Shown: one piece after another, positions 35,726 to 44,493 of the stretch
Layout of the letters: the number at the start of each line of letters is the position of its first letter
Numbering within the stretch: position 1 is the first letter of the stretch
Source: Prolixibacteraceae bacterium
GTDB lineage: Bacteria > Bacteroidota > Bacteroidia > Bacteroidales > Prolixibacteraceae
DNA length: 56,874 bases
Assembly (NCBI GenBank): GCA_009773765.1
Contig: WTWZ01000051.1
Coordinates: 1 to 56,874 of the forward strand
Reading direction: 5' to 3'
Program-made: the position numbers and the translations under genes
Notes under the pieces: model-generated
What the model was told of the DNA's origin: nothing
The model's database searches: none
Seen by the model: only the letters and a program-made list of their open reading frames with translations

Positions 35726-36895
35726 TTACATTTTTTCCAATGCCTTTTTAACTGAAATTAATTCATTGTTTTCAAATGCTACAACAAACGATTCAGGAAA
35801 TTTCCCCTGAATTCTTTTCTTTTCATTCTCGGCTCCATGTAAGGTTTGAAATTTACCGGAATAGTAACGCGATATGTCCTTTGCATCAACCCTGAATATA
35901 TTCTTCTCACCCTTAAAGTTGGAAGGGGTTGTTTCCATCTTTTTTGATGAAGCAGCAATTTGCACGGAAAAAAATAAACTACTGCTTTTTACTGATTCTT
36001 CGGTTTTTGTTTCAGATGAGCTTATTAATCCTGAATTAGCAGTTGTTGAAGTACTCTTTAAACTGCCCGTTTCGGTATGAACGGAAAAACTGCTTTTGTT
36101 TTCAATTTTCGTTTTATAGTCAGCAAATGCGTTAAATATTGAAGCTGAAAGCGCTGCCTTCCCTTTTTCGCTCACCATATAGCGACGTTCGTTTGGGTGG
36201 CTTATAAAGCCCACTTCAACCAGTACACTTGGCATAGCCGTCTGGCGAAGAACCAGGAAACCTGCCTGCTTAACGCTGCGGTCGATGCGTTTGGCATATT
36301 GCCTGAACTGATTCTGAATAGCGGATGCAAACATTACGCTTTGCTCAAGGTATTCATCCTGGACCAATTCGAACATAATGTATGATTCGGGGGAGTTTGG
36401 GTCAAATCCTTCATATTTTGTATTGTAATCATCTTCAAGTAAAATTACCGAGTTTTCCTTTTTCGCAACTTCAAGATTTTCTTTACTGCGGTGTTGGCCT
36501 AAAACAAAGGTTTCAGTACCCTGAACACTTGTTTTGTCGGTGCCGTTTACATGGATTGAAATAAACAAGTCGGCCTTGTTTTTATTAGCAATATCAGCCC
36601 TTTTGTATAGCGGAATGAAAACATCTTTTGTGCGGGTGTAAATAACCTTTATTTCGGGATATTTTGCCCTGATGGAATTCCCAAGGCGCAACGCCAGATC
36701 CAGAACAATATCTTTTTCTTTTGCATTTCCCACAGAAGCGCCAAAATCTTTACCGCCATGCCCGGGATCGATAACGACAACCGAAATGCGTTTTTCTTCT
36801 GTGTTGCCCGTATAATCATATTTGCCCCTTGCAAAAGGGGCAGAAATTAATATCAAAGAGCAAACCAGAATGAAATTTAAAAATGTATTCTTCAT
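35726..36895 (-). CDS. amiC: N-acetylmuramoyl-L-alanine amidase with a SPOR-like tail
   Basis: About 389 residues: signal peptide, then Amidase_3 domain (about 30-250) with the zinc motifs VVIDPGHGGKD, KEKD (Glu) and ISIHVNG, and VEVGFISHPNER. It cleaves the stem peptide from MurNAc in the periplasm. A Ser-rich linker (about 255-300) leads to a C-terminal segment (about 310-390) like a SPOR or septal peptidoglycan-binding fold, ending KFPESFVVAFENNELI. The start could be the first Met at 36898 or the second at 36895. It is divergent from lptD. Confidence 0.9.
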   Translation of the reverse strand: MKNTFLNFILVCSLILISAPFARGKYDYTGNTEEKRISVVVIDPGHGGKDFGASVGNAKEKDIVLDLALRLGNSIRAKYPEIKVIYTRTKDVFIPLYKRADIANKNKADLFISIHVNGTDKTSVQGTETFVLGQHRSKENLEVAKKENSVILLEDDYNTKYEGFDPNSPESYIMFELVQDEYLEQSVMFASAIQNQFRQYAKRIDRSVKQAGFLVLRQTAMPSVLVEVGFISHPNERRYMVSEKGKAALSASIFNAFADYKTKIENKSSFSVHTETGSLKSTSTTANSGLISSSETKTEESVKSSSLFFSVQIAASSKKMETTPSNFKGEKNIFRVDAKDISRYYSGKFQTLHGAENEKKRIQGKFPESFVVAFENNELISVKKALEKM

Positions 36896-36975
36896 CATGT
36901 TTTTGTTTACATGGTAAAAATAGAAATATTAAAATTATTTAGCGTTTAATAGCATTATACTATAACCCTTATTTT

Positions 36976-36983
36976 TATTTTTG
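36976..36983 (+). promoter_or_regulatory. -7 box TATTTTTG before lptD
   Basis: TATTTTTG lies 36 bp upstream of the proposed TTG start of lptD at 37019, matching TAnnTTTG. No clean -33 element is seen. Confidence 0.4.
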
Positions 36984-37018
36984 TCTGGCCTAACGGCGTT
37001 AGTAATTCAGAAAACATT

Positions 37019-39691
37019 TTGTATAAGATATCAATTACATATTTACTCTTCCTTTCTTCCTTATTAATTTTTGGCCAGGAACCGGAAAAACTTACCAAAG
37101 AAATGAATGAGTTGGCTACAGAACATTTAAATTCCGGGCCCATACACACAGATACCATCGCTGCCGATTCAATACCGGTTGATTCAGTGCCACAAAAATT
37201 TAAAAAGCCAACAATTAATGATCCCATTGTTTACAGCGCTGAAGATTCAATTGTTGTTTCGTTTGACGGGCAAAAAGTGTTTTTGTATAAAAATGCACGC
37301 GTAACATATCAGCAGATTGAGTTAACTGCCTATTACATTGAACTTGATTTGGAAACCAAGCAAATTTATGCTGAAGGAATTCCCGACAGCACCGGGACAA
37401 TTATTGAAAAACCGGTTTTTAAACAAGGAACTGAGGAATACGAATCGGAAACCATGAGGTATAATTTTGAAACTGAAAAGGCTTTTATTACTAAAGTTGT
37501 AACAGAGCAGGGAGAAGGAAGAATTTTAAGCGACCGCACAAAAAAAATAGGAAAAGAGATTTTTATTACCGAAAAAGCCAAATATACTACCTGCGATGCT
37601 GATCATCCCCATTTTTATATGCACCTCACAAAAGCAAAAGTAATTTCGAACAAGAAAATTGTAACAGGCCCGGCCTATATGGTACTGGAAGATTTTCCGA
37701 TTTATTTTCCGATTTTGCCATTTGGTTATTTCCCAAATTCGCCTACTTATTCATCGGGCATTTTGGTGCCTATGTATGGAGAGGAACAAAACAGGGGTTT
37801 CTTTCTTCGCGATGGCGGGTATTACTGGGCCGCAAGTGAATATTTCGATTTGGCTGTGCGAGGCGAAATTTACTCTAAAGGTTCGTGGGGGGTGCAAACA
37901 CATACAAATTACCGCAAACGGTACAAGTTTGGCGGTGGATTTGATTTCAGGTACAATTTGAACGTTTTCGGGGAATCGGGGCTGGACACATACAAACGGA
38001 CACCACAGTATGCAGTTACCTGGAACCACAGCCAGGATCCAAAGGCAAACCCGAACCGGACTTTTTCGGCAAGCGTAAATTTATCGAGCAGTGGCTACGA
38101 CAAACAAAACTCTTACGAAGGAATGGCAGGTGGCAGTAAATATCTTACAACACAAAAATCATCGAGTATTTCATACACGCAAAAATTTGAAAACACTCCT
38201 TTTAACATGTCTGTAAACCTTCGCCACTCGCAAAATTCTGTTGATACCACAATTTCACTTTCGTTGCCGGAAATGACTTTTAGCATGGCAAAATTTTATC
38301 CGTTTAGAAAAAAGGCAAGAAGCGGCCCTGTTAAATTCTACGAAAAATTCGGGTTTAATTATACCGGCAACCTGAGAAACTCAATCAGTAATGTAAAAGA
38401 GTACGATTTGTTGAAAAAGAAATTTCCGGATGACTGGAAAAACGGAATTAAACACAACATTCCACTGGCTTTTCCGGGTTTTAACCTGGCAAAATACATC
38501 AATGTCAGTCCGAGTATTGGTTACGATGAAAAGTGGTATTTTAAAAAATACAATTACACTTATGTTGAAGGTGAAACCTTTTATGATGAATACGGAAGGC
38601 CTTCGAATATTGACAGGGATACAATCAGCGGACTTAGCAGGGTGTATGATTACAGTTACAGTTTGAGCACATCGACAAATATTTACGGTATGTTTATGCC
38701 TCGTAACCCAAATTCGCGCATAAGGGGAATCAGGCATAAATTGTCGCCATCGGCAAGTTTTAGTTACCGTCCCGATTTTGGTGAAGCCCGTTTTGGGTAC
38801 TGGCAGGAAGTACAGATTGATTCAACAGGAAGGACCGGATTTTTTGATGTTAACGAAGGCGGGGTTTACGGAGGATCGCCGGGCAGGGGAGCATCGGGCG
38901 CAATTAGCCTTTCAATCAACAACAACCTCGAAATGAAAGTACTCGATACAAAGGATACAACAAATACCAATGAAGCTGCCAAATTCAAAAAAGTCAAAAT
39001 CATTGATAATTTGAGTTTAACATCGTCATACAACTTAATTGCCGACTCAATGAACCTTGCACCTGTAAGCATAAGGGCGCGAACAACGGTTGCCGGTGTA
39101 AGCATAAATATGGGAACACTTATTGACCCCTATATGCTGAACGACAAATACCAGCGTATTAATGAGTACGTTTGGAACAACAAAACAGGAATTGCCAGAA
39201 TTGGGAGGCTTACAAATGCCAACCTCTCGTTTGGCATGAATTTTAATTCAAAAAGTAAAAAAGATGAAAAAAGCCAATCCCCGGAACAAACTCCGGGCGG
39301 GGAGGAAGAAATTATACCCGTTCCTGATTTAAATGCCAGATATACTGATTTTAATATTCCATGGGATTTTGGTTTCGATTACAGTTTTAGTTACAACGGG
39401 CCCTCTTCAGGCGCCCCCAAAGGCAGATTTTCCCAAACACTTGGAATAAGGGGAAACCTGAGTTTAACCGATAAATGGAAAGTGTCGATGAATACCAATT
39501 TCGATATTCAAGCCCGTGAGTTTTCCTATACAACTGTTAACGTAAACCGCGATTTGCACTGCTGGCAAATGGCTTTCAATTTCGTGCCGTTTGGGTACAT
39601 GAAAAGTTACAGCTTTACGATTAACGCCAAATCGTCGATGCTAAAAGATTTAAGAATACAAAAACGCCAAAGCAATTACGATAATTTTTAA
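37019..39691 (+). CDS. lptD: LPS-assembly protein LptD, TTG start
   Basis: An 890-residue outer-membrane protein of the Bacteroidota LptD/OstA type that inserts LPS into the outer leaflet. The periplasmic OstA jellyroll (about 60-200: ARVTYQQIELTAYYIELDLETKQIYAEG, then YTTCDADHPHFYMH) is followed by a beta-barrel rich in alternating aromatic strands up to an aromatic C-terminus. I set the start at TTG 37019, because only it gives a signal peptide (YKISITYLLFLSSLLIFGQ). The first ATG (37103) would remove it. LptA and LptE are not adjacent. Followed by ridA at 16 bp. Confidence 0.9.
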   Translation: MYKISITYLLFLSSLLIFGQEPEKLTKEMNELATEHLNSGPIHTDTIAADSIPVDSVPQKFKKPTINDPIVYSAEDSIVVSFDGQKVFLYKNARVTYQQIELTAYYIELDLETKQIYAEGIPDSTGTIIEKPVFKQGTEEYESETMRYNFETEKAFITKVVTEQGEGRILSDRTKKIGKEIFITEKAKYTTCDADHPHFYMHLTKAKVISNKKIVTGPAYMVLEDFPIYFPILPFGYFPNSPTYSSGILVPMYGEEQNRGFFLRDGGYYWAASEYFDLAVRGEIYSKGSWGVQTHTNYRKRYKFGGGFDFRYNLNVFGESGLDTYKRTPQYAVTWNHSQDPKANPNRTFSASVNLSSSGYDKQNSYEGMAGGSKYLTTQKSSSISYTQKFENTPFNMSVNLRHSQNSVDTTISLSLPEMTFSMAKFYPFRKKARSGPVKFYEKFGFNYTGNLRNSISNVKEYDLLKKKFPDDWKNGIKHNIPLAFPGFNLAKYINVSPSIGYDEKWYFKKYNYTYVEGETFYDEYGRPSNIDRDTISGLSRVYDYSYSLSTSTNIYGMFMPRNPNSRIRGIRHKLSPSASFSYRPDFGEARFGYWQEVQIDSTGRTGFFDVNEGGVYGGSPGRGASGAISLSINNNLEMKVLDTKDTTNTNEAAKFKKVKIIDNLSLTSSYNLIADSMNLAPVSIRARTTVAGVSINMGTLIDPYMLNDKYQRINEYVWNNKTGIARIGRLTNANLSFGMNFNSKSKKDEKSQSPEQTPGGEEEIIPVPDLNARYTDFNIPWDFGFDYSFSYNGPSSGAPKGRFSQTLGIRGNLSLTDKWKVSMNTNFDIQAREFSYTTVNVNRDLHCWQMAFNFVPFGYMKSYSFTINAKSSMLKDLRIQKRQSNYDNF

Positions 39692-39707
39692 CCAAAACGA
39701 ATTGAAT

Positions 39708-40085
39708 ATGAAACGGATTATTGCAACAGAAAAAGCGCCCAAAGCTGTGGCTGCATATAGCCAGGCAGTAGAAATGAACGGAACACTCTTTATTTCTGGG
39801 CAGGTTCCGATTGATCCTGCAACTGGTAAATTTGTTGAAGGCGGGATAGAAGAACAAACCCTGCAGGTGATGAAAAACATAGGCGCAATTCTTGACGCCG
39901 CCGGTTACGCATATACTGATGTGGTTAAATCGACCTGCTTTTTGAGCGACATTGCCAATTTTAAAGCAATGAACGACGTTTACGGCCAGTTTTATCCCGA
40001 AAACAAACCAGCCCGTTCGGCTTTTGCAGTTAAAGATTTACCACTTGGCGCTTTAATCGAGATTGAGACTGTAGCTATGAAATAG
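39708..40085 (+). CDS. ridA: RidA family enamine/imine deaminase
   Basis: A 125-residue YjgF/RidA protein that hydrolyses reactive 2-aminoacrylate and other imines from PLP enzymes. Conserved segments: KAPKAVAAYSQAVEMNG, ISGQVPIDPATGKFV, RSAFAVKDLPLGALIEIE (with the catalytic Arg) are all present. I chose ATG 39708; a TTG two codons upstream is less likely. It lies 16 bp after lptD and is the last intact gene before the mobile-element debris. Confidence 0.95.
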   Translation: MKRIIATEKAPKAVAAYSQAVEMNGTLFISGQVPIDPATGKFVEGGIEEQTLQVMKNIGAILDAAGYAYTDVVKSTCFLSDIANFKAMNDVYGQFYPENKPARSAFAVKDLPLGALIEIETVAMK

Positions 40086-40242
40086 CTCATATTTGTGTCA
40101 GGGAGTTCGACTTTTCCAAGTCGAACACTTAGTCGAACATTCATAAAACTCAGAACTCCTGACCTGCACATTATAAATCAGCGGGTTAGTATGATTTAAT
40201 CGTAAACCAAAAAGTCGCATATTTGCATAAAAGACAAATATT

Positions 40243-40323
40243 ATGCAGATGCAGCTTCCTATTTTTCCGCAGACTACGAAGTTATACACTAAACGGGATA
40301 AATTAGTACATTCTCATTGTTAA
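40243..40323 (+). pseudogene. N-terminal scrap of a transposase-like ORF, cut by the IS630-type element
   Basis: ATG CAG ATG CAG opens a frame reading MQMQLPIFPQTTKL, a beginning I recall from a Bacteroidota transposase-like family. The frame then runs across the left end of the IS630-type element and stops after 26 codons. The downstream part of this ORF is not found after the element. The family assignment is from memory. Confidence 0.45.
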
Positions 40324-41274
40324 AGAATTGAAATTTTAGGGTCATAATATTTTTCAATTCGTGGTTAAACAACTTTGCGTTGTCCAAGACGATTTTCAAA
40401 GGCATGTCCCCATAATGTTGCCTAAGTTGCAACAAAAATGAAACGATGGTTTGGGCACTGATAAAAGTGGTATTAATAATTTCTTTTGTAATGGCATCGA
40501 CAGCGCCAAATACATTAATCCTGTTGCGCCCCGAAGATGCTTTGATAAATAATCGGGCAATGCACCACAATGCGCATAAGTAAGGCGCTAAGATAAAATG
40601 GGCGGCATCCACAAAAAGCAAATGGCAATCCCCGTTTCGTGCTTCCTGTATTGCCGGCTCCAATGTTGTTTTTACCCATTGCTGTTGTTTTTCCGTATCT
40701 GCTTTTGCCGGGATATGTCCGGTTTTGATGTACCGCAACCCGTGATGTTTCATAAATCCTGTGAAGGGCTACGGCTGATGCCCGTCATTTCTTCAATCCG
40801 CGACTTTGCTTCCCGGGCGTTCATCGGGGGGCGCTGGGTGAAAGAGTTCAATATGCTTCCAGAATAGTTTTCCAGCTCACTTTTATTTGTACCATAATTA
40901 TACTGGCAAAGCAATTCAAAACCACCGGTTTGGTAGCACTGCGCCCAACGGCTTACCGAATGCCGGTGCAGTCCGGCTATTTCCCCTGTCTTTGAATCAG
41001 AAAATTTAGTAGTTGCTTTTATATAAACAGCGTGTGTCCTTTTTTGAACAATTGGGCACGGATAATGATATCTTTCGTAATTTAGCCTTTGGATTTCGGC
41101 CTGGCCGAGATTTATATGAAGCATATCAATAGGTTTTGGTTGAACCCAAAGTGATATGCTTCTTTTTATAAATCCAATACCTTCAGATAAAAGTAAATAA
41201 CAAACTGTTGTGAATAATCGAATTGCTATATTGTGAACCTTAATCAATTGTATAAATTTATCCCGTTTTTAGTA
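40285..41274 (-). mobile_element. Deleted IS630-family element
   Basis: Terminal inverted repeats are visible: CTAAACGGGATAAATTAGTACA on the left (40289-40310) and its imperfect complement on the right (41249-41270 area, TGTATAAATTTATCCCGTTT). Each is followed by TA, as expected for IS630/Tc1-type insertion. The interior codes on the minus strand for a transposase in two broken parts (41247-40750 and 40753-40289). At 986 bp it is shorter than intact relatives because the DDE region has an internal deletion. Confidence 0.8.
40289..41247 (-). pseudogene. IS630-type transposase, broken and internally deleted
   Basis: The first part (41247-40750) is the helix-turn-helix portion: GEIAGLHRHSVSRWAQCYQTGG and RPPMNAREAKSRIEEMTG. 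It shifts frame after SRSPSQ, and the second part (40753-40289) continues HGLRYIKTGHIPAKAD and the DDE core with VDAAHFILAP (first Asp) and VLDNAK (second Asp). After VLDNAK the sequence jumps directly to the C-terminal MTLKFQFFNNENVLIYPV. The segment with the YSPNLNIIE-type third acidic residue, about 70-80 residues, is missing. The enzyme cannot be active. Confidence 0.82.
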
Positions 41275-41330
41275 TAAGTGAAATTTCGAAAGCATTACAC
41301 ATTGAGTCTTAATCCTACTTTTTCTGGAAT

Positions 41331-41630
41331 GTGGTCTGCGACCTTGCGGACTATAAATTGAGCTACGAGGAAACTGCACCCACGGTATTTCTGCCTGTTA
41401 ATCAGCTTGCAGTTAAATCCAGTTCACCTTTAAAATCAATTTATTACGAAGTTTCCAATGGAGCGGTTGTTGAAGTTTGGGCTGAGGGAGGGGTGAAAGC
41501 AAACAGCAATCCCACCGATGCAACCATTATCTGGTTCGATAAAGATGAAAACAGAAAGTTGAAAATAGTTTCGGCAAATCAGTTTGATGCCTGGAGTGTC
41601 AAAGTGTTTCCTGTGAAGGTTTTTCGTTAA
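41331..41630 (+). pseudogene. Fragment of unknown gene (99 codons, GTG or no start)
   Basis: The frame is open from 41313 to the stop at 41628-41630 and codes a compact beta-rich peptide (YKLSYEETAPTVFLPVNQL, VVEVWAEGGVKANSNPTD, WFDKDENRKLKIV). It looks like the C-terminal end of a larger secreted protein rather than a full gene: there is no ATG, no signal peptide, and it begins 57 bp after the IS element. I recognise no family. A real small gene starting at GTG 41331 cannot be excluded. Confidence 0.4.
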
Positions 41631-41719
41631 AATTTGAAAAGTCAGCCTTAAGATAATATGGTTTGTGCATAATATTCATTGCTTGAATTCAAAACTCGTT
41701 CAATTCAGTTCTTGGCATA

Positions 41720-41844
41720 CTCCGAAAAGTATAAAATTCAATGATTTTCATCTGTTTGACCCCTAACCCCAAAGGGGAACATCTGAAAATCATTGAATTA
41801 CGAAGTCCCCCCTTTGGGGGATAGGGGTCAAAGGCTTTTCGGAG
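41720..41844. repeat. Nested inverted repeats between gene fragment and araC
   Basis: Three sets of arms lie inside each other: CTCCGAAAAG (41720-41729) with CTTTTCGGAG (41835-41844); AATTCAATGATTTTCA (41735-41750) with TGAAAATCATTGAATT (41784-41799); and TTTGACCCCTAACCCCAAAG (41755) with its complement ending 41832. The first two pairs are perfect. A short palindrome TGCCTGGCAGGCA follows at about 41877-41889. There is no gene in 41631-41897. Confidence 0.8.
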
Positions 41845-41897
41845 TGGACTCAACTTTAAAATTGCATAAGTTTTCTGCCTGGCAGGCATTAAGAAAC

Positions 41898-42776
41898 TCA
41901 TATATTATTCTTATTCCTGAAATACGAAGGTGTCACTCCTTCCTTCTTTTTAAACATATTGCTGAAATAGAAAATCGACTGAAAACCAAGTTCGTAGCTG
42001 ATTTCCTTGATGCTTTTATCGGTTGAAATCAGCAGTTCTTTTGCCCGTGTAATCCGCAGTTGCAAAAGGTACTGCCCGGGCGAAACACCGGTATATTTTT
42101 TAAACATCTTCCTGAAAAACGAATAGCTGACATTGTGCTTTTCTGCCAGAGTTTTTAAATCGATTTCCTTTTGCATGTTCCGTCTCATTTCGAACCGGAT
42201 GGCCTCGATTACTTTGGCAATTGGTTTGCCCGAAAAATCCTTTTGTTTTTCGAATGAAATAATATAGCCGAGCAGTTTGATGACCATCCCCGAGGCAATT
42301 TGCTGGTAACCGGGTTGTTCTTTTTCAACGAGGTCAAATATCTTTAAAAATGTGTCGAGCAATTCTTCCTTTATTCCAAAATAATAAACCGGTTCTTCGG
42401 GGGAAAACAGGGGTTTAAAAATTAATCTTCCGGCCAGTTCTCCGTTAAAGCCAATATAGTTTTCAGTCCAGCCGGTTTTGAAATTGGGTTTGTAACGATG
42501 CCAGACACCGGGAAAAGTAAAAAAGATACTTCCCTTTTTTAAAAGGAATGTACCAAACCTATTTTCCAGTATTCCAGCGCCTTCGGTAATAAAGTTGATT
42601 TGAAATTCATTCAAAATACGACCCTTTTCCCATGTGAAAAAATATTCCGATGGGTGGTTGGGCGAAGGATAATCTGCACTGGGCAAAATATTCGCGGTTC
42701 CGGCCACATTTAAAAACAAACCCCAGTTGCTGTCTTCTTCGCTTATGGTTAAATATTTAAATTCGTTATTGTTCAA
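41898..42776 (-). CDS. AraC-family regulator, probable activator of the rhamnose operon
   Basis: A 292-residue one-component regulator. The N-terminal cupin-like sensing domain (about 40-150, FITEGAGILENRFGTFLLKKGSIFFTFPGVWHRY) should bind the sugar. The C-terminal double helix-turn-helix (about 190-290) has LKTLAEKHNVSYSFFRKMFKKYTGVSPGQYLLQLRITRAKELL and FQSIFYFSNMFKKKEGVTPSYFR. It is divergent from rhaT, with a 125-bp shared region that holds a promoter and two 13-bp direct repeats, so it probably controls the operon in response to L-rhamnose. Ligand is inferred from context. Confidence 0.88.
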   Translation of the reverse strand: MNNNEFKYLTISEEDSNWGLFLNVAGTANILPSADYPSPNHPSEYFFTWEKGRILNEFQINFITEGAGILENRFGTFLLKKGSIFFTFPGVWHRYKPNFKTGWTENYIGFNGELAGRLIFKPLFSPEEPVYYFGIKEELLDTFLKIFDLVEKEQPGYQQIASGMVIKLLGYIISFEKQKDFSGKPIAKVIEAIRFEMRRNMQKEIDLKTLAEKHNVSYSFFRKMFKKYTGVSPGQYLLQLRITRAKELLISTDKSIKEISYELGFQSIFYFSNMFKKKEGVTPSYFRNKNNI

Positions 42777-42781
42777 AGCAG

Positions 42782-42815
42782 GTCAAAAAGTGTAAAATTT
42801 ATGTCAAAAAAAGTA
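42782..42815 (+). promoter_or_regulatory. Candidate AraC-type operator (two direct repeats 21 bp apart)
   Basis: GTCAAAAAGTGTA at 42782-42794 and GTCAAAAAAAGTA at 42803-42815 share 11 of 13 positions with a 21-bp period, two helical turns. The second copy ends exactly where the -33 TTG begins. Confidence 0.55.
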
Positions 42816-42846
42816 TTGTTTTTACTGATTGACAAATATATATTTG
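42816..42846 (+). promoter_or_regulatory. Promoter of the rha operon
   Basis: TTG at 42816-42818, 20-bp spacer, TATATTTG at 42839-42846. The -7 box is half of the perfect palindrome CAAATATATATTTG (42833-42846). The rhaT start is at 42902. Confidence 0.65.
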
Positions 42847-42901
42847 TTTTCTTGTAGTCGAACTAAATCATTAAAAAGGAAATCAAATAAATTAAACTTT
42901 T

Positions 42902-44029
42902 ATGAATGTAATTTTGGGAATCCTGTTTCACTCGTTGGGCGGCGGGGCTTCGGGCAGTTGGTACATGCCCTACAACTGGGTACAAAAATGGCGGTGGGAA
43001 ATTTACTGGATTACCGGCGGGATTTTCTCGTGGCTGATAATGCCTTTTCTGGCGGTGATTTTAACCATTCCCGGCTGGCAGGGAATATTGCACGCCTCAA
43101 GCGGCGCAGTAATCCGTAATACTTACATTATGGGCCTGTTGTGGGGCCTCGGCGGCCTTACCTACGGACTCGCCATCCGTTATCTTGGCATGTCGCTCGG
43201 GAATTCCGTGTTGCTGGGTATTACTTCCGTAGTTGGCTCGCTCGGTTTGCCTGTTCTGCGCAACGTACCCGGAATTGCCGAAATCATACCTTCAGGATTG
43301 GCGTTTACCGACCTTCTGGGAAGCACCGGAGGGTTAATTGTTTTACTTGGTATTGTAATTTTATTAGCTGGAATTATACTCAGCGGACGGGCCGGAATTA
43401 AAAAAGACCAGGATTTAAGACACATCAAAGAAGGGGTAAACAGCGAATTCAAACTTTCCAAAGGATTAATTATTGCTGTTATTTCCGGCGTTTTAAGCGC
43501 TTTTTTCAGTTTTGGAATTGATGCAGGAAAAGAAATGGGAACAATTGCAAGAACGCTGGCAGTTGAACAAAGTTACCCGTTTTTGTCCGAAGAAAGCGGA
43601 AGCATTAAATACCTGTTTGAAAACAACATCATTTTCTTTGTAATTCTCTGGGGAGGCTTGACCACCAACGTGATATGGACAACTGCCCTGATTCTCAGGA
43701 ATAAAACCGGTGGCGGCTTCGTTGACAAAAAATCGCCTTTGCTGCGCAATTATCTTTTCTGCGCGCTGGCCGGAACAACATGGTTTCTCCAGTTCTTTTT
43801 CTACGGAATGGGTGAAACTAAAATCGGGAATGGCGCCAGTTCATGGACACTTCACATGGCCACAATAATTCTGACCGCCAATCTTTGGGGTTTCTACCGC
43901 AAGGAATGGAAAGGAGTTTCCAAAAAAACCTACAATACAATTCTTTTTGGTATCGGCGCTATCCTGCTTTCGGTAATAGTAATCGGCGTTGCCAAATGGT
44001 TGTACCCTGAATTAAATGCACTTGGGTAG
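42902..44029 (+). CDS. rhaT: L-rhamnose-proton symporter RhaT
   Basis: A 375-residue inner-membrane transporter with about ten hydrophobic helices. GILFHSLGGGASGSWYMPY near the start and GLLWGLGGLTYGLAIRYLGMSLGNSVLLGI match RhaT, which imports L-rhamnose with H+. It is somewhat longer than the E. coli protein (344). It heads the operon after the AraC-divergent promoter and is followed by rhaM at about 120 bp, with a repeat in between. Confidence 0.92.
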   Translation: MNVILGILFHSLGGGASGSWYMPYNWVQKWRWEIYWITGGIFSWLIMPFLAVILTIPGWQGILHASSGAVIRNTYIMGLLWGLGGLTYGLAIRYLGMSLGNSVLLGITSVVGSLGLPVLRNVPGIAEIIPSGLAFTDLLGSTGGLIVLLGIVILLAGIILSGRAGIKKDQDLRHIKEGVNSEFKLSKGLIIAVISGVLSAFFSFGIDAGKEMGTIARTLAVEQSYPFLSEESGSIKYLFENNIIFFVILWGGLTTNVIWTTALILRNKTGGGFVDKKSPLLRNYLFCALAGTTWFLQFFFYGMGETKIGNGASSWTLHMATIILTANLWGFYRKEWKGVSKKTYNTILFGIGAILLSVIVIGVAKWLYPELNALG

Positions 44030-44030
44030 A

Positions 44031-44060
44031 AGTTGCTGGATTCTGGATTCTGGATTCTGG
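44031..44060 (+). repeat. 30-bp direct repeat, copy 1, with 7-bp GGATTCT units
   Basis: AGTTGCTGGATTCTGGATTC... (30 bp) recurs at 47220-47249 with one mismatch. It starts right after the rhaT stop and consists mainly of TGGATTC units. The two copies flank rhaM and the GH78 gene. Confidence 0.85.
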
Positions 44061-44149
44061 AATTTGGATTCTGGATACTGGAGATTAGATAATTGAAATA
44101 TACAATTTTTTTTCTCCCCTTTTGGGGGAGTCAGAGGGGGCTTCTTATT

Positions 44150-44464
44150 ATGAAACGTTTAGCATTTAAAATGATCCTTAATGAAGGTCAAAAAGAGGAG
44201 TACATCAAACGACACGATGAAATCTGGCCGGAACTCAAAACTTTACTGAAAGATGCAGGAATCAATGAGTATTCCATTTTTCTGGATGAAGAAACCAACA
44301 CGCTTTTTGCTTTTCAGAAAGTGAGCGGTGATGGTGGTTCGCAGGATTTGGGCAAAACTGAAACCGTTCGGAAATGGTGGAAATTCATGTCCGACATTAT
44401 GAAATCCAACTCCGATAATTCGCCCGTCACAGTTCAGCTTGAAGAAGTTTTTTACATGGAATAA
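44150..44464 (+). CDS. rhaM: L-rhamnose mutarotase RhaM
   Basis: A 104-residue enzyme interconverting alpha and beta anomers of L-rhamnose. MKRLAFKMILNEGQKEEYIKRHDEIWPEL has the conserved active-site His, and WWKFMSDIM is the family C-terminal helix with the Trp pair. I took the Met at 44150; the longer frame upstream adds 19 residues of low-complexity intergenic DNA. It is 29 bp before the GH78 gene. Confidence 0.93.
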   Translation: MKRLAFKMILNEGQKEEYIKRHDEIWPELKTLLKDAGINEYSIFLDEETNTLFAFQKVSGDGGSQDLGKTETVRKWWKFMSDIMKSNSDNSPVTVQLEEVFYME

Positions 44465-44493
44465 AACCAATATCAACTAAAAAATAGTCAATT

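Noticed and set aside
41689-41901. 70-codon minus-strand frame before araC
   Set aside because: It is made almost entirely of the nested inverted repeats and short palindromes, with no protein-like features.
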